64,000 nucleotides of DNA. Origin: Burhinus oedicnemus. Taxonomy: Eukaryota > Chordata > Aves > Charadriiformes > Burhinidae. Shown piece by piece: positions 39,372 through 51,578 of the stretch. The stretch's first letter is position 1; each line of letters opens with the position of its first letter. The stretch spans positions 222,387-286,386 of the forward strand of contig VFFE01007103.1 of the NCBI GenBank assembly GCA_008921705.1, written 5' to 3'. The position numbers were made by a program, and so were the translations under genes. The notes under the pieces are model-generated. The model did not search any database and was not told the DNA's origin. It saw only the letters and a program-made list of their open reading frames with translations.

Positions 39372-39505
39372 TAACATTATACTTTCTGGCTCTTTCCCCA
39401 GCGCTATTGGGTACATACTTAGAACCGCATTTTCCTCTCCCTTACACTGATACAACCCCAGGGAGCTGCGTGGATTTGCACCAAAGTCACGGAGGGAATT
39501 TGGCT
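39372..39505. repeat. Ancient amniote repeat relic (low certainty)
   Basis: The run cccttacactgatacaaccc ... gcgtggatttgcaccaaagt ... ggagggaatttggc resembles an old amniote repeat with TTACACTGGTGTAAAT-like units ending GAGAATTTGGC. The copy is diverged. Confidence 0.35.
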
Positions 39506-42500
39506 GCAAGGTCGGCGTGTAATGTGGTTATCAGTGCGTAACTGGTGCGCCGGCCTTTCCCACCACCTCTGAACTTGGCCTGCGAATCGGCACCTGCCTC
39601 CGCCTGCGCTCACACGACTTGCGTGGAGATGGACCAAGCGAGAGGGGAGCGTGAAGGGTGGGGTCAGAGGAGGTGTGAGGGTGAGTGGCGGGTGATTGGA
39701 ACAAAAAGCTGTAATACTGAATTTATTTGGCACACACGGTCTTTTGGAGGAGTCGGGAGGAGTTTGTTGGCGTCGTGTGAAGCACTGAGTGCTGTTGCAG
39801 CTTGGAAAGTGGCTCAGTTAGCAAAGTAACACTCCCAACCCCGGTGAGCATCCACCAAGGGTGGGGGTGAGAGCCTGAATGCTGCACTTCCGTTTGAATG
39901 ACAACCCAAGCAGATAAGAGCAGGGGCAGGTAACCCAGGTGGAATAAAGTAATAAAGGGAAAGCCTGGGAGAATATGTTTTAGATAGCCTTTGCTTGCTT
40001 CTGGGGAAGGAGGCATGAGGAGATGGAGCTGCGGACTTACTTTCATGTTCATTTCTGAGAGGATTCAAGAGGAGAGGTGCTAGGCAGCTCAGGGAGCCTC
40101 TTGCTGCATCTTAATCTGGAAATCAGACTTGTTATCCTATTTTTCATTCCTGAACCTCAGGAATTCTACAGTCAAGAACTTAATATTGTGCTAGAAGAAA
40201 CCCTTCTGTAGGCCTCTGTCACTGGAAATGGCCAACCAACACATGGTGATTTTAAATAGGCTTTTCTCTATCTTAAAGCAGTGTCTCTTGAAGCAACACC
40301 TTCGGCCCTGGCCTACCTTCTGGGATGAGCAGGACTCAGGAGCTTCAGGGTCCCGTTTCCGCAGGGGCAAAGGCCTAATGCCATGCCTCAGAGAGACATC
40401 TCACTTGGCAGGTGCAGGCTGAACCACACACAGCAGAGAGAGGGATTTTATAATAAGTATCGCATGAGTACTACCTTAAGCATTTTTTTAGTATTTGGTC
40501 TACATTCTGAGGATAAACTAAAAAAAATTTACTTCGTCAACTTTGGCCCTGTTTTGCTGTCTGACATTGTAGGGAGGTTTTAGTTTGGTGCTTTACAGGT
40601 ATTCCAATGTGTTGATGTGGAAGGGGTAAAACATGAGGAAGGCTTTCTTTAAGCAAGCTAAAGATGGGTGCCTGTTGAACCACCCCACCCCTTTTTTTCA
40701 TTTATCTGCCTTTTGAGTGCTGCCCAGTCTCTTAACCTTTCCTTTCTTGATATGGTTGTTAGCAAGGTTGTCGTGGGGCAACCCTGATGACATAGTATTC
40801 TTGCTTTTCTTCCCCCTGTCCTAGGCTGAGCGTGGCACACGAGCTCTGGTTCTGCTAGGGGACAAGCAGCTCCTAGAGATGACCAAAGAGAGGTCAAAAC
40901 CCCAGGCAGATTCTTTCATTCATTTGATTAAGAAACATTACTGACCTGTTTGTGAATCCTAGCTATGGCTATGGTCTGAATAGCTCTTTTGGCAATTTGA
41001 AAAGGGGGATGGGCGAGAGTGACTGGGGACGATGCTGGCTTGTTTTTGACTCACTGCCTCCTGTCCCATTGCTATCCAAAGTCTACATTTTGGGGGAGAG
41101 CTGATGTGGGCTGTGTAGCTATGCGTACACAGATCACTCATGGATCTGCATCTGCACTTAAGCAGGTCTGCACGTCATCTCTCTGAAATGGACTTTGTCA
41201 CAGCCACACCTGCCCATGAGGCATTTGACTGGGATTGCAATTTCTCAGAAACCGCAGCCGGTTCAGTCTCAGGCCATGACTCAGCAGCGCTGCTTATGAG
41301 GAATGTGGTCTCTGCAGCCTTCGCTGCTTCCAAATTGATTTCAGGTGCACGTCACACTTTGTCAGCTACACAAAATTTTCTCTGATTTTTTTCATTTCTG
41401 GCTGCTGAGCCCCACCAGACCATGACCAAGAGGATAAGCGGAAATCTCTTATTCACTGATGTGTACTTGGATTACCATTCCCAAAACAGAGGTGGTAGAG
41501 GAGGATCTGTGCCTCCCTCGCCAACTACTTTGGGGAAAAGTTAGTATCTCGTCTTAAACTGTCGCTGAAGATGGAATCATGCTGGACGTTGTAAGGAAGC
41601 AACTGAGGTGCAGGCATATGTTCCCTTCTGCTGACTTGGCTGTGGTGATGCTAACCACAGCCAGCAAAGAGGAGCGAGCAACTGGGAACAGTAACATCTC
41701 AAACTGCAGCAGAAAGATTGGCCAGACCTCTCCTGTCAGCACTTGGATTCCCTTGGTGTTCATTGAGGAATTAAAAGTTAACTGAGGGTGGTGGCAAAAA
41801 ATAGATTTGCCTGCCTAGAAAATGCTAAAGCCAATATACTAAAAAGCAGAGGTGGATCTCAAGGCAGTTATGTCTCTTGGAATTTATATGGAGATTAAAA
41901 CACATATCATCCTTGAGCATATAGGTAGTCTTATAATCACTGCTGGTATTTCACCTCAGGGTACTCCATGGGATTAAGAATTAATTTCCCACCTTTTTCC
42001 AAGGAATCGAGGCCTGGGATTTGCTGCCAGTCATAAAGAAGAGTTTGTGGTCAAACTAGATGGCTTCTGGACTTCAGAAGTGATTGAACCATCTGGGATG
42101 GGTGAGGGTGTACCACCACACCTCTGGAAATCAAACCGGAGAAACAGGCATGCAGAGAAACACCACAAGATGTTACATGGCCATTTCGCTTCCACAACAA
42201 CAGAAAAAGATACTACAAGGCTATGCAGAGCATAAGACAAACTGCTGTGCAAAGCAGTGGCCGCAAGATTAAAATATAGGATGTTTTATTACATGCAATG
42301 TGGTCCCTCCTTTTTCCCCCCACATCTCTACTTGTTACAGAAGGGAATGTCTTTCTTAAGGAAAAAAAGCCTCAATCTTGAGTAAGAGGCAATGTAGACT
42401 TTTTTTTTGCAGGGGGTTAAAGTGGCATCTTTGCACAACACCACCTCCCACCCCAGCAAACCTGCCAGCAGTTGAAAGATATAAATAGGGACATTTAGGG

Positions 42501-43082
42501 AGAGAAGCATATTTAAGTTCCTTTGAAATGTGCTTGGCTAAAGGAATATTTTGAAGAGAGGGAGTGGAAAAACAAATGGAAAATATTTTCTTTGAAAGGA
42601 AAAAAAAAGCAGCAAACTGTCCTTCCTAAATAGAGATACTTGGCTGGTGTGTACTTTATGCAGCCCTGGGTCAGACCTTGCAAACAACTACTAAATTAGG
42701 TCCAGCTACTTGGATGCTAAAAGCATGGAAGTGCCAATAATTAAGTTGCATTAGATGTAGGAAATGACTGATGTGTCTGCCATGCTCACGATAGCAGAGT
42801 TCACTGTGCTGCCATTTGACCGACCCCTTTTTCTTTATGTAAGCAAAAGGAATTTTCTTCTAAGGAAAATCAGCTGGTTTTGCACCTTTGTTTTGTTTTC
42901 TGAACTGCTAATCCCCTGAAGGTATAGAAGCTATTTGAAAGAGCAAATCAAAGCTCCTATAATTTAGTGTTATATTATTTGTTGATGTATGGTTTGATTT
43001 AGTGGCTACTTATTATATCAGGTTACCATATAATTATCTTAATTATTGACTCCAGAAGTAAGTAGAGGGATTATGAGAGAGA

Positions 43083-43190
43083 CAGGAAGGCCCAGTGGAA
43101 AGAGCATGGCTTAGAGAATCGAACACATCATGGTGTGCTCTTGGCTCCACCACTCATTTACTCTGAGCCTGAACTCTTCCCTCAGCCAGG
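43083..43190 (+). repeat. MIR-like SINE relic
   Basis: The stretch cccagtggaaagagcatggc ... gtgctcttggctccaccact ... actctgagcctgaactcttc matches the 5' and core order of MIR (GTGGAAAGAGCATGG ... CTGGCTCTGCCACT ... CTCTGAGCCTCA). It lies in the large upstream intron. Confidence 0.5.
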
Positions 43191-45256
43191 CCGGCAATGA
43201 AATCAGGAGGAATTGCAGGGACGGGACTCAGGTGCTGTCCCAGGATTCAAAGAGATACAGGAGAGCAGTATAAAAAGGATAGAGGAAAGTTCTGAGAGAG
43301 AGGTGTAAAATCAGTGGAAAAAAAAAATATATATAGACCACAGTATGCATTTGCATCAAAGCATGGAGCACCTGTGTGGTCATGGAGAAGGGTAGTTTTG
43401 CCACAAAGGTCTGCAATTGGAGTCTGATCACAGTTTATTTCCAGCTGCTGCTACTGATTTCCCATGCAAAATCAAGTAGCGCTCAAATCCCTTTCTGCAA
43501 AACAAGGGTAGCAAAAATCATCCTCCCGTCTTTGGTTTGAGCTATTCAAATTATTGGAGCACAGCCTGCAGCCATGGTTCTCATGACATTGCTGCCATTT
43601 GTGGCTTTTAGTCTCCTAGTCCTTTGTCTCATAACCATTGACCAAAGCCAAAGGTTTGAGTTAGTAGGCACTACTGCAATAAAAAAGCAACACTGAAATG
43701 CTGTCAATGCAGTCTATACTTCCTGTATTGGTAATATTTGACATACACTGACAAAATACTTCATCTATTGACGAGCTGAGGTGCATCTTTTTTCCAAAGA
43801 GAGGAGCAGACACACTGGTTCTGCTCAGCCTGTGCAAATTACTTTTTCTGCTTTTGCTTTTCTTTCCTGAGCCAAAAATTGGAGATGATAGAATGTATCT
43901 ATTTCCTTCCTAGAAAAGATCAGTTAATGTGAAATGGTGCATGGTGGCTTAGTGCTGAATAAGTGGGATACCCTAATCCAGCAAGGTATCCTCATTCTAT
44001 TGTACGCCTTTTCTGCATACCATCTGGAGTTGTTCTCTGCTTAGTATTTTCAGTATGTACCATATGTTTTTGCATGAAAATTCAATAAAATATGCATTAT
44101 ACATGAAAAGTGCTGTAGTAAATAAAGGAAGGATGGAATCCAGTCCCCTTTGTGAACGGCAGGGGCCCCAAATCTTCATAAAAGGTTTAGTCTAGTCTGA
44201 CGTCTGTGCTTTTCTCCAATTTACTCCGTGTCAGTCTTTAGGAGATGCTCTAATTTAAAACAAAACTCTGCTTTCCTGATGAGGTTATTAGATGTACTTT
44301 GGCTGCCCTCTGCTGAGAGCACTGAATAAGACAGAGAAAACGTCCTTTTTCCGAGGAAGGTAACAGTGGGAGAAATTCTCCGTTCGTCCATGCTCTGAGT
44401 CGTGTCACTGCTGCTGGTGGTTGTCCATGGTTTGGTGTCGCTCACTGTCTGTTTGCTGCTTGTCAGAGAGCAAAGTCTGCTGAGCTACAGCCCTGTTTGG
44501 GTTTTAGCTCCCACCATTCATTGTCAAGGGGCAGGTGGTTTTGTAGACTTAGGAAAATGTGGGCTCAGGTATTGCCCGCTGTGCAAAATTAAGCAGCGTT
44601 GCACAAGGGGTGGCCACAGGAGGAAACGGGCTCCTCTCCCCAGGCACTATTGCAATCCTGCCAGGTGGGATTTGAGCTGTACCTCAGCCTCCTCTACTCG
44701 GCAGAGCAATTCGCAGCTACATGCCATTCCTCATCGGGGTGCCGGTTTCTTCCAGTGCCGTCTCCCACCCCTCCGCAGACCTCACAGCGCTAGCACTTTG
44801 CTTTATTTCTGTAACTGGGAAAGGGCAAAGGGTTTGCTCCAACATCAACAAGAATAGCTGAAGGACTCGCTCCTGGTCTGCCACGCTCTTGTCTTTGGGA
44901 AGAAAGAAGGGTCCTGCGCAGATTTTGGTGCATGTATAAAACAATAGCTCTGTTGTAGCTATTAATGCTCTCTGTAATGCCCTGTTTTTAATACTTCCTA
45001 GCAAGTTGATTTATTATTGTATCTTCAGCTGGGCTGTGGACCAAAGTGTTTTGATGATGAAAGGAATGTTATACACACATTTAATTACTGCCCACATTTT
45101 TGTATAATTTTATCATTTACTGTTTTAGATGAGACATCGAGTTCTTCTACAGGAAAAAAGCCCAGTAAAAAATAGATGATTTAAAAGCCAGTCTGAGATG
45201 AGTTTGGCACTTAAATGTGAGAAAATGTAATTGTTCCTTTCTTCCTGCCTTTTCAG

Positions 45257-45345
45257 ATGGTCCCTGATTACCAAAATGTACAAGAACTCCCTTATCTGGA
45301 CATGGTGATTGCAGAGACGTTGCGCATGTACCCACCTGCATTCAG
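45257..45345 (+). CDS. TBXAS1: TBXAS1 coding exon with K-helix ExxR (fourth from last)
   Basis: An 89-nt internal exon follows a pyrimidine-rich tract ending in tttcag and is followed by the donor gtatcc. It gives 29 codons plus two bases (AG) of a split Arg codon. The translation contains [19 protein letters not shown], which is nearly identical to mammalian thromboxane synthase. ETLR is the invariant P450 K-helix ExxR motif, which helps to lock the heme-binding fold. The start in phase 0 on ATG is a normal internal codon, not a translation start, because the protein needs about 380 residues before it. The upstream exon, which should hold the I-helix, was not found in the window. Confidence 0.93.
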
Positions 45346-47769
45346 GTATCCTTTTTTTTTTTCCTTTCTGATTCCACAGGGTAGGTCCCTAGCTCTATAA
45401 AATGAAAATCTGCTTGGAAGACCAATGTGCCCTTGGTCTCTGTGCCAACATCAATACTGCTTGTGCATTTGAAAGATATAATGTGGCCTATTGAAGGAAA
45501 ACTGTTTAATACTGGTATTTCTAAAGCAGTTTTTTACAACGGATTGGCCAAGATTATTTCCTCACCATTCTTCACATCCCCCGAGGTTAGAGGATGGAGC
45601 CATTTTGCGGCAGGACTGGCCTTACAAAGCCAGATGCTGCTGCTTCTGTATGTCTCGGGCTTCAGGGATACAGGGCAAAGACCTACCCTAGCCTGTTGGC
45701 TAGTGGATGATTTACCCTGCTGGTCATTAAGGCCCTGATCTGTGGAAGGGTTGCACATTCAGAAAGCTGTATTTTACATGTGTGTTTAACTTGGACCCTG
45801 ACCGTTTTGCACTTAGTACTGTGTTACACTAATATAGCTAAGCTAGTGGCTACATCCATTAAATTTTGAAAGTTTTGCCCCAATTCACAAAGACTAATTT
45901 TACTAAGTTATACTGATGAACTGAAAACAAAGGGAAAAGAAATTACAAAACTGTATGATTGTCAAATTTCCAAGTTATCACAAGCATAAATGCAAATGTT
46001 AAGAATGGAACTTTTCAAAGCGGTCAGCCAGTTGCACTGCTTCTCCTGAAGCCAGTGGAAACATTCAGATGACTGGAAAGGAGCCAAAGCCGAGCTTGCT
46101 GTGAGAGCCTTTGAAAAATTTACCCCAGGATTGCAAGCACCTTAAAGTAAAAGAGCTTAAAATCATATTCTCTTTTATATGTTCACAAAGATCGGAAATC
46201 AAGATTTTTCCATGGACTTCTGCAGGATTGTTCAGAGAGTAAATGTCAAAGATCCTTGCTCCTGGATGAGATGACTGGGCTTTGCTATGTTATACATGGT
46301 ATACAAGTGGAAATTGTTTTGCCAGTTAACGCATCAGGGATCTTTGAGTTGCAGCTGAAACACTGGGAAACAATCAATGTTTGTCAGACAGGAAACAGAA
46401 TGAGAATGGCGCAAAGTTGTTCCGAAGTTTCGGTTGGCGTTGTCAGTGGTGTTTATTGATCTGGCTTTTACTCTGATGGATGTGGAATGGATAGGACAGA
46501 CCAGTGCCTCGGAAAGATGCTAATTGTCTATGACAAGGATCATGCTGAGTTAGGGAAAATTCAGTAGCAGCCAAGCTTGTTATAAAATGAGCTGTTTTTT
46601 TAAAAAGATTAACTTACTAGCCAGAGAACTTTCTTTCCCAGAACTCGTTTCCGCTATCACCAAATTCATGGAAGGATGAGAAAGATGCCTTGTCAACGTG
46701 TTTTTTAGCATGCCAGTGTTTTGTTCCACATTTGGAGCCTCTGTTATTTATGGTGACAGCGAGGAAAGAATGTGTTCCTGCAATGATACCAGACTGACAG
46801 CCCTGAAACTGAAATCTTTGTTCACCTTTTTAGGCACATGGCAGGGAGCAGCAAAGGGAGCTCCTGCACGTTGTCTCGCCCCTGTGCTCCCAGCTGGCGC
46901 AGGGGAATAGCTCCTAGGCTGAGATAGCAGGGCACCCACCTGAGTCTGGGCCCGTTTGGGGACTGTAGCAACCACCCAAGCACCAAAAGGTCTAGATAAG
47001 GATCTGCCACCACACGTGCACACCCACACACCATTTTTTACAAGGTTTACAGACCCGAGCTCAACTTCGGCAGGTGGCTTTTCTCGGTCTTCTTGTCACG
47101 ATGAGGTTTCTAAGGACAGTCCTACTCTGTCACCTGTCACCACAGGGTGGGAGGAAACTGGAAAGTTTTGTTGCTAACGTCATGTCTATCTTTGATGAGT
47201 GTATGTGAAATGCAGTTTTCGAAGGCTTGTGAATTGGTTGTATTTTTGTAGCAGCAGCAGAACACTTAGCCCTAGTATTAAAACCATCCCTTGCTCAGTT
47301 TCAGGTGTTGTCCCAATGTGGGGGAAGATTCTCAAATAAACAAACTCAAAACTATATTTCATATACGTTTTTCCTGAAACCAAACCAGCATACTCTTTCT
47401 GCCTGTTATTAGAGATGACTGACACATTTAATCTGCAGTTTTCATAAAAAATGAGTCTAAAACCAACGTTAGCAGCAAAATAGCAGTTTAACAGGTAACG
47501 GTTTGGAAAACCGTAAGCAACCAGAAATGCTTTACTGTGAAAAGGGCAAAAGTTAGCTAGCTGGGTTGGAGCTGTGTGGTTCTAGGTGGAGATGGTTGTA
47601 ACCTGAGAAGATACTAGCATCAGCAACCGCTGCTGTATTTATCTACAGGGAAAGTGTTACTCCCAAATTGCAGGGTCAGTCCAGCTGAAGAGATTGACTT
47701 TTATGGTTCCCTCCTGCTGTGTTTTTACCTTTATTAATCATCTGGGATACATGACACTTACTGTTGCAG
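45346..47769 (+). other. TBXAS1: TBXAS1 intron
   Basis: This 2.4-kb intron has a gtatcc donor and a gttgcag acceptor. It splits an Arg codon after its second base (AG|G). It holds a T-run just after the donor (45,352-45,361) and an old repeat relic at about 46,010-46,130. I see no coding sequence inside; the open frames are short and match no family. Confidence 0.85.
46010..46130. repeat. Ancient amniote repeat relic inside TBXAS1 intron
   Basis: Its ends are cttttcaaagcgg and gcctttgaaaaatttacccc, and the middle has ttctcctgaagccagtgg. This is the pattern of an old repeat with TTTGAAAATCTGCCCC-like ends. The assignment rests on memory of the pattern. Confidence 0.4.
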
Positions 47770-47907
47770 GTTCACTCGGGAAGCAGCTAAAGACTGCGTA
47801 GTGCTGGGGCAGCGTATTCCAGCTGGGGCTGTCATTGAAACCGCGGTTGGACACCTCCACCACAACCCTGAGTTCTGGCCAGAGCCTGAGAAGTTCATTC
47901 CTGAGCG
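47770..47907 (+). CDS. TBXAS1: TBXAS1 coding exon, post-K-helix to PERF region (third from last)
   Basis: A 138-nt exon lies between the acceptor gttgcag and the donor gtacgt. It reads one base (completing Arg), 45 codons and two bases. The product begins FTREAAKDC, continues [20 protein letters not shown] and ends EPEKFIPE, with the next Arg split across the intron. This is the beta-sheet segment after the K-helix plus the P450 PERF-type motif, whose Arg interacts with the ExxR pair. The order and spacing match thromboxane synthase closely, so the assignment to CYP5A1 rather than a CYP3 paralogue is well supported. Confidence 0.94.
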
Positions 47908-50729
47908 GTACGTGCAGTAATGCTTTCCATTCTTAGGTTGAAGCCCTTATTTGGGCCTCTTTAGATCAAAGGCCTGCCTTAAATGCTGTTTCACACATTA
48001 GGGTGGGCACAGGACTCCAGCCTGTCCAGTGGAGACACCAGATCCTGCAGCTCCTTCACAGCCACAGTTGCCCGCTATTCACCTGAAGCAGTATTTCCAC
48101 CAAGAGGAGCACAGTTTAATTTAGATCATAAAAATATGTTATTTCTGCCAAATTAAACAAGTGGTGATAGTGGTGCATCCCACAGAGGGCGCGAGGTTTG
48201 GTCAAGGTTGAAATGTGGTACAGGTTTTCAGACTTGTTTCCAAACAAGATGCTGCTAATAGTGTCGCCTCTGGATGCAGAAATTCTGAAGTGAAATAGTG
48301 TATTCACTGGCAGGGAGGTACCCAGGAAACTCGTCCAGCTCCTGGCTGATTTAAAGCAGCCTTTTCACCTGAGGTCTTGTAACGGTGTGGGTACATTTTG
48401 AGTGGGGAACCTATCCCATCTCCCACTGGGAATTTGCTCTCTGTCCATGAGTTAGGATTCTGGGTTCTTAGCTCTGCTTGGGAAGATGTATTTTCACATG
48501 GAGCATTTATTCTCTTCAGCTGTGGGGGGCACTGTCAAGTTGTGTTTATGTACCTTGCCCTATCTTACAGATGCTGAGTTGAGCTTACAGGGAGAGTTTC
48601 AGATGATGTGGTGCTGTGTAGAAGCACAATTTAGTTTTGTGGGCAGCTATATTTTAAGCTGTTCTGTGGGCAGCTGCATTTTAAGCTACCGTTATGTTGA
48701 AAAGTCTACTAAGAAAAAAAGTGCATGCTCCACAAACTGCTGGGAGTGATGCAGGCAGCCCAGAACCATCTTTGCCAGTAGGACCACACATGTATTGTGT
48801 AGGTGGGTTTGCCCAGTGCTCCTTCTGGAGCAAATCTTGGCATATGCTGTATCAGGCACTTTAGACCATGAAGAAGAGCAATCCAGGGTTAGAGAAGCCC
48901 AGAGCTTTTACTGGGGAGGAATCTTAGCAATAACTGGAAGTCTGGGGTGTTTTTTCAGCAACACTTACCTAGAAATGCTGTCTTGATTGTTTATTCACCA
49001 CTTTAACAGTAGTATGAAAGTGCATAATAGGGTAAAATGGATAGTGAGGGCTGCAGTCCCCTTGACTCATACGGTGCTGTTTGTTATGACTCTGAGATTA
49101 ATTTCCTTTTGAAATTTCCCCGAGGAATGAAGCATAACACTCTCCCCAGCTTGTATCGGTTGGTAATGTTAGTAAGAATTATAAAATAAGAGCTTAACAA
49201 AAAATAAATTAATTCAGCTACAGCTTTTTATCCCCTAATATTTTGTTTTGAAATCTGCCTCAGGAATAATACAAGACTTTAAATTTACCAGAATGATATA
49301 TGGGGGTGAGCAAGGCAAGAATTGCGTTAACCTGTTTGCATGGGATATGCAACAGTGCTCAGTACATGAGTTAATGGCCCTTCAGTCTCAAATTACAGGC
49401 TTCTATAGTACTTTCTGCAGTAGTATCCCAATTTTATTTAGGATATCTAAGCATGGGGATAGGGTTAGCAGAAATACACAATATTATTTTTTTTCCAAAC
49501 CTCAAAATAGCCTGTGTTACCTCTCATCTCTTTCTACCCTGCATGAGTTCTCTGGACCTTAGCAGTCTAAAGTTCTTGCAGACTGTATCCAAACAGATGA
49601 GAGATTTTTCAGGGATGACCCTATACATGAAGGACAGAAACTTTATCCACATACAGAACTGGAAGTGTATTTCTGTACTACCAGAACAGCTCCAAATACC
49701 TTACGACATGGGAGGACTATGTAGATTTCCAGGATAATGCCATCACTGTAAAGGTTGGCTTGTTCTAAGGAACCACCCTGATCAGTGACTCAGCACAGGC
49801 CAGGATGAGCCTCACTGATTCTGCATTGGCCCTAATAACTTACACTGACTCAGACTCTGTACTCTTGTGTGTACGTATTCTGTCCAGTATACATCCATTT
49901 TTGCAGATGTTGGCAAACAGATTTTACTTTTTTTCCTTTGGATTGCTGTTCAAATGGAAATTTTGTTTCCTTCCTTGTGGGGGAAAAAAAAAAAAAGGAA
50001 AAAAAAGGCTCATTTCTAATGGGTTAATCAAGTATTTTAAAGCTAGGTAGTTGATGCAGATCTGCATACAGACTGGCACATTAATCAGTCTTTCCAATTG
50101 GACTGAGGTACTTCAGCTCTAAGAACAGAACTGTCTGCAATTACAGTGCTTCCCAGCTGGGAACCTGGTCTCTTTGGGCCAAGAGCAGAAAGAAGGGCTG
50201 TACCAAATGGTAATAACTGTCTTCCATGGCCTGTCCAATCCCATGAGATTTCATCTCCCCTTGCAATCTTCAAAGAGAAAGTCCCGTTGATCTGCATCTG
50301 TGGTGCACAGCACGGAAGCGCTGTTGCTAATTCTAGTTAGTTCACGCTGCAGCCTGTTAGTTTCCTCTTAGCTGTAATCTCTCCCTCAAACATGCAAAGG
50401 TCTTTACAGCTAGCATGTCTGCACCTGAAGTTACCATTCTTCTGAACGTGGTCATCAAATGAAGGCAATCTATTAAAGATAGATTGGAAGTAATACTAAT
50501 GTCTGTCTGTCCTCTCCTGGAATCACCAGCTGACAAAGGCTGATGGCCATAAGTCATTAATCTGTTTACTTAAGGGTGTCAGCCCCATCAGGACATAATC
50601 TATCAATAGTACCCTTGACCTGTCCATTAAGACCAATTGAAATCACCGCCTTTTGAGATGTAAATGAAAAACATGGGATCAGGAGCAAAAAGCATTTCTT
50701 GAACCAGTTTCCATCTCTGCACCTTCTAG
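47908..50729 (+). other. TBXAS1: TBXAS1 intron
   Basis: A 2.8-kb intron runs from a gtacgt donor to a cttctag acceptor and splits the PERF Arg codon (CG|G). It contains a 27-bp-period tandem duplication at 48,638-48,687 and an A-rich run at 49,982-50,007. No coding sequence is recognised. Confidence 0.85.
48638..48687. repeat. 27-bp-period tandem duplication in TBXAS1 intron
   Basis: Two 23-bp units at 48,638-48,660 and 48,665-48,687, starting tgtgggcagct and ending attttaagct, are identical at 21 of 23 positions and separated by gttc. Confidence 0.85.
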
Positions 50730-50892
50730 GTTTACAGAGGAGGGCAAGAAGGAACGACATCCCTTTGCATACCTGCCCTTTGGGGCAGGACCCCGTGGCT
50801 GCATTGGCATGAAAATGGGTTTGCTGGAAACAAAAATGACTCTGCTGAGGATTTTGCAGAAGTTTCGCTTTAAGACCTGCCCAGAGACTGAG
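50730..50892 (+). CDS. TBXAS1: TBXAS1 heme-binding exon (second from last)
   Basis: A 163-nt exon (one base completing Arg, then 54 codons) lies between the acceptor ttctag and the donor gtttgt. It contains [10 protein letters not shown], which fits the P450 signature FxxGxRxCxG. The Cys is the thiolate ligand of the heme iron and so is essential for activity. The L-helix follows, then [10 protein letters not shown], matching the same segment of mammalian thromboxane synthase. The frame is intact and no key residue is missing, so this end of the enzyme looks functional. The exon ends on a full codon (phase 0). Confidence 0.95.
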
Positions 50893-51503
50893 GTTTGTAC
50901 ATGCAGAGGCTTAAAGGCCACACTTCAGGGAGTTGACAGTTTGTCCTAGACAGGACGACTGACTTGCCTTTGTGACTTTCTCTTCGTTTGAGAAAACTGC
51001 TAGAGCCACTTCCATAATAAGGAGGGACTAGAGGCCTGGACTGATTGTTTTAATCAAAATGTGATTTAACCTTTATGTTTTTTTCCAACAAAACAAACAG
51101 TTACACAGCCCTGCCTTAGCGGAGAGCAGTGTAGCAACACTGCAGTCAATATACAGGGTGAGAATGGGTGTACATCTTTCATGGGATCTCAGCACTTTAG
51201 TATATGCCTGTTGCTGTATACATTGCACCTGGCACTTACTCAGCAGCTCTAGAGTTTACAGAGTTAATTTCTTTCTGTTCGGATCTGCAGTATACCTGGG
51301 CAACCACTGCCTCAGCCTCTGGCTGTAAATTCTATTTAATATTATACTACCACAGCTGACTATAAAACAAGTATTTTACAGCTTCCACAGTAATCCTGGT
51401 ATGAATTGCTCCCCCAGCAAAAATGCCTTTCTGTATGTGGTGGTGTTATACACACATAAACAAATACATACAACTGTACATAAGATGTTCTTTTTTCTTC
51501 CAG
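50893..51503 (+). other. TBXAS1: TBXAS1 last intron
   Basis: A 611-nt phase-0 intron with a gtttgt donor and a strong polypyrimidine tract ending ttcttccag. Nothing else is recognised in it. Confidence 0.85.
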
Positions 51504-51578
51504 ATTCCTTTGCAGCTGAAATCTAAAGCCACACTTGGACCAAAAAATGGAGTCTACATTATGCTAGAATCTCGCTAA
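51504..51578 (+). CDS. TBXAS1: TBXAS1 terminal coding exon with stop codon
   Basis: The last coding exon gives 24 codons and the stop TAA at 51,576-51,578. The product begins IPLQLKSKATLGPKNG and ends MLESR. The LGPKNG core is a hallmark of the thromboxane synthase C-terminus, and the length agrees with the mammalian protein. Together the four exons give 154 residues in one continuous frame across three introns, which confirms the splice assignments. Confidence 0.94.
   Translation: MPLQLKSKATLGPKNGVYIMLESR

Larger units (their letters stand above)
21671..45256. other. Non-coding, presumed TBXAS1 intron
   Basis: No exon is recognised on either strand. Longer open frames at 24,954-25,424 (-), 26,647-27,102 (-), 31,850-32,362 (-) and 44,402-44,857 (+) sit in GC-richer patches and have no recognisable domains. 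Old repeat relics and simple repeats are listed separately. A splice-acceptor-like tract at 39,048-39,066 is noted among the findings. Confidence 0.6.

Noticed and set aside
44402..44857. Plus-strand open frame of 151 codons just before the first TBXAS1 exon
   Set aside because: A signal-like hydrophobic start is tempting, but the rest resembles no P450 or other family and has no suitable splice donor phase into 45,257.
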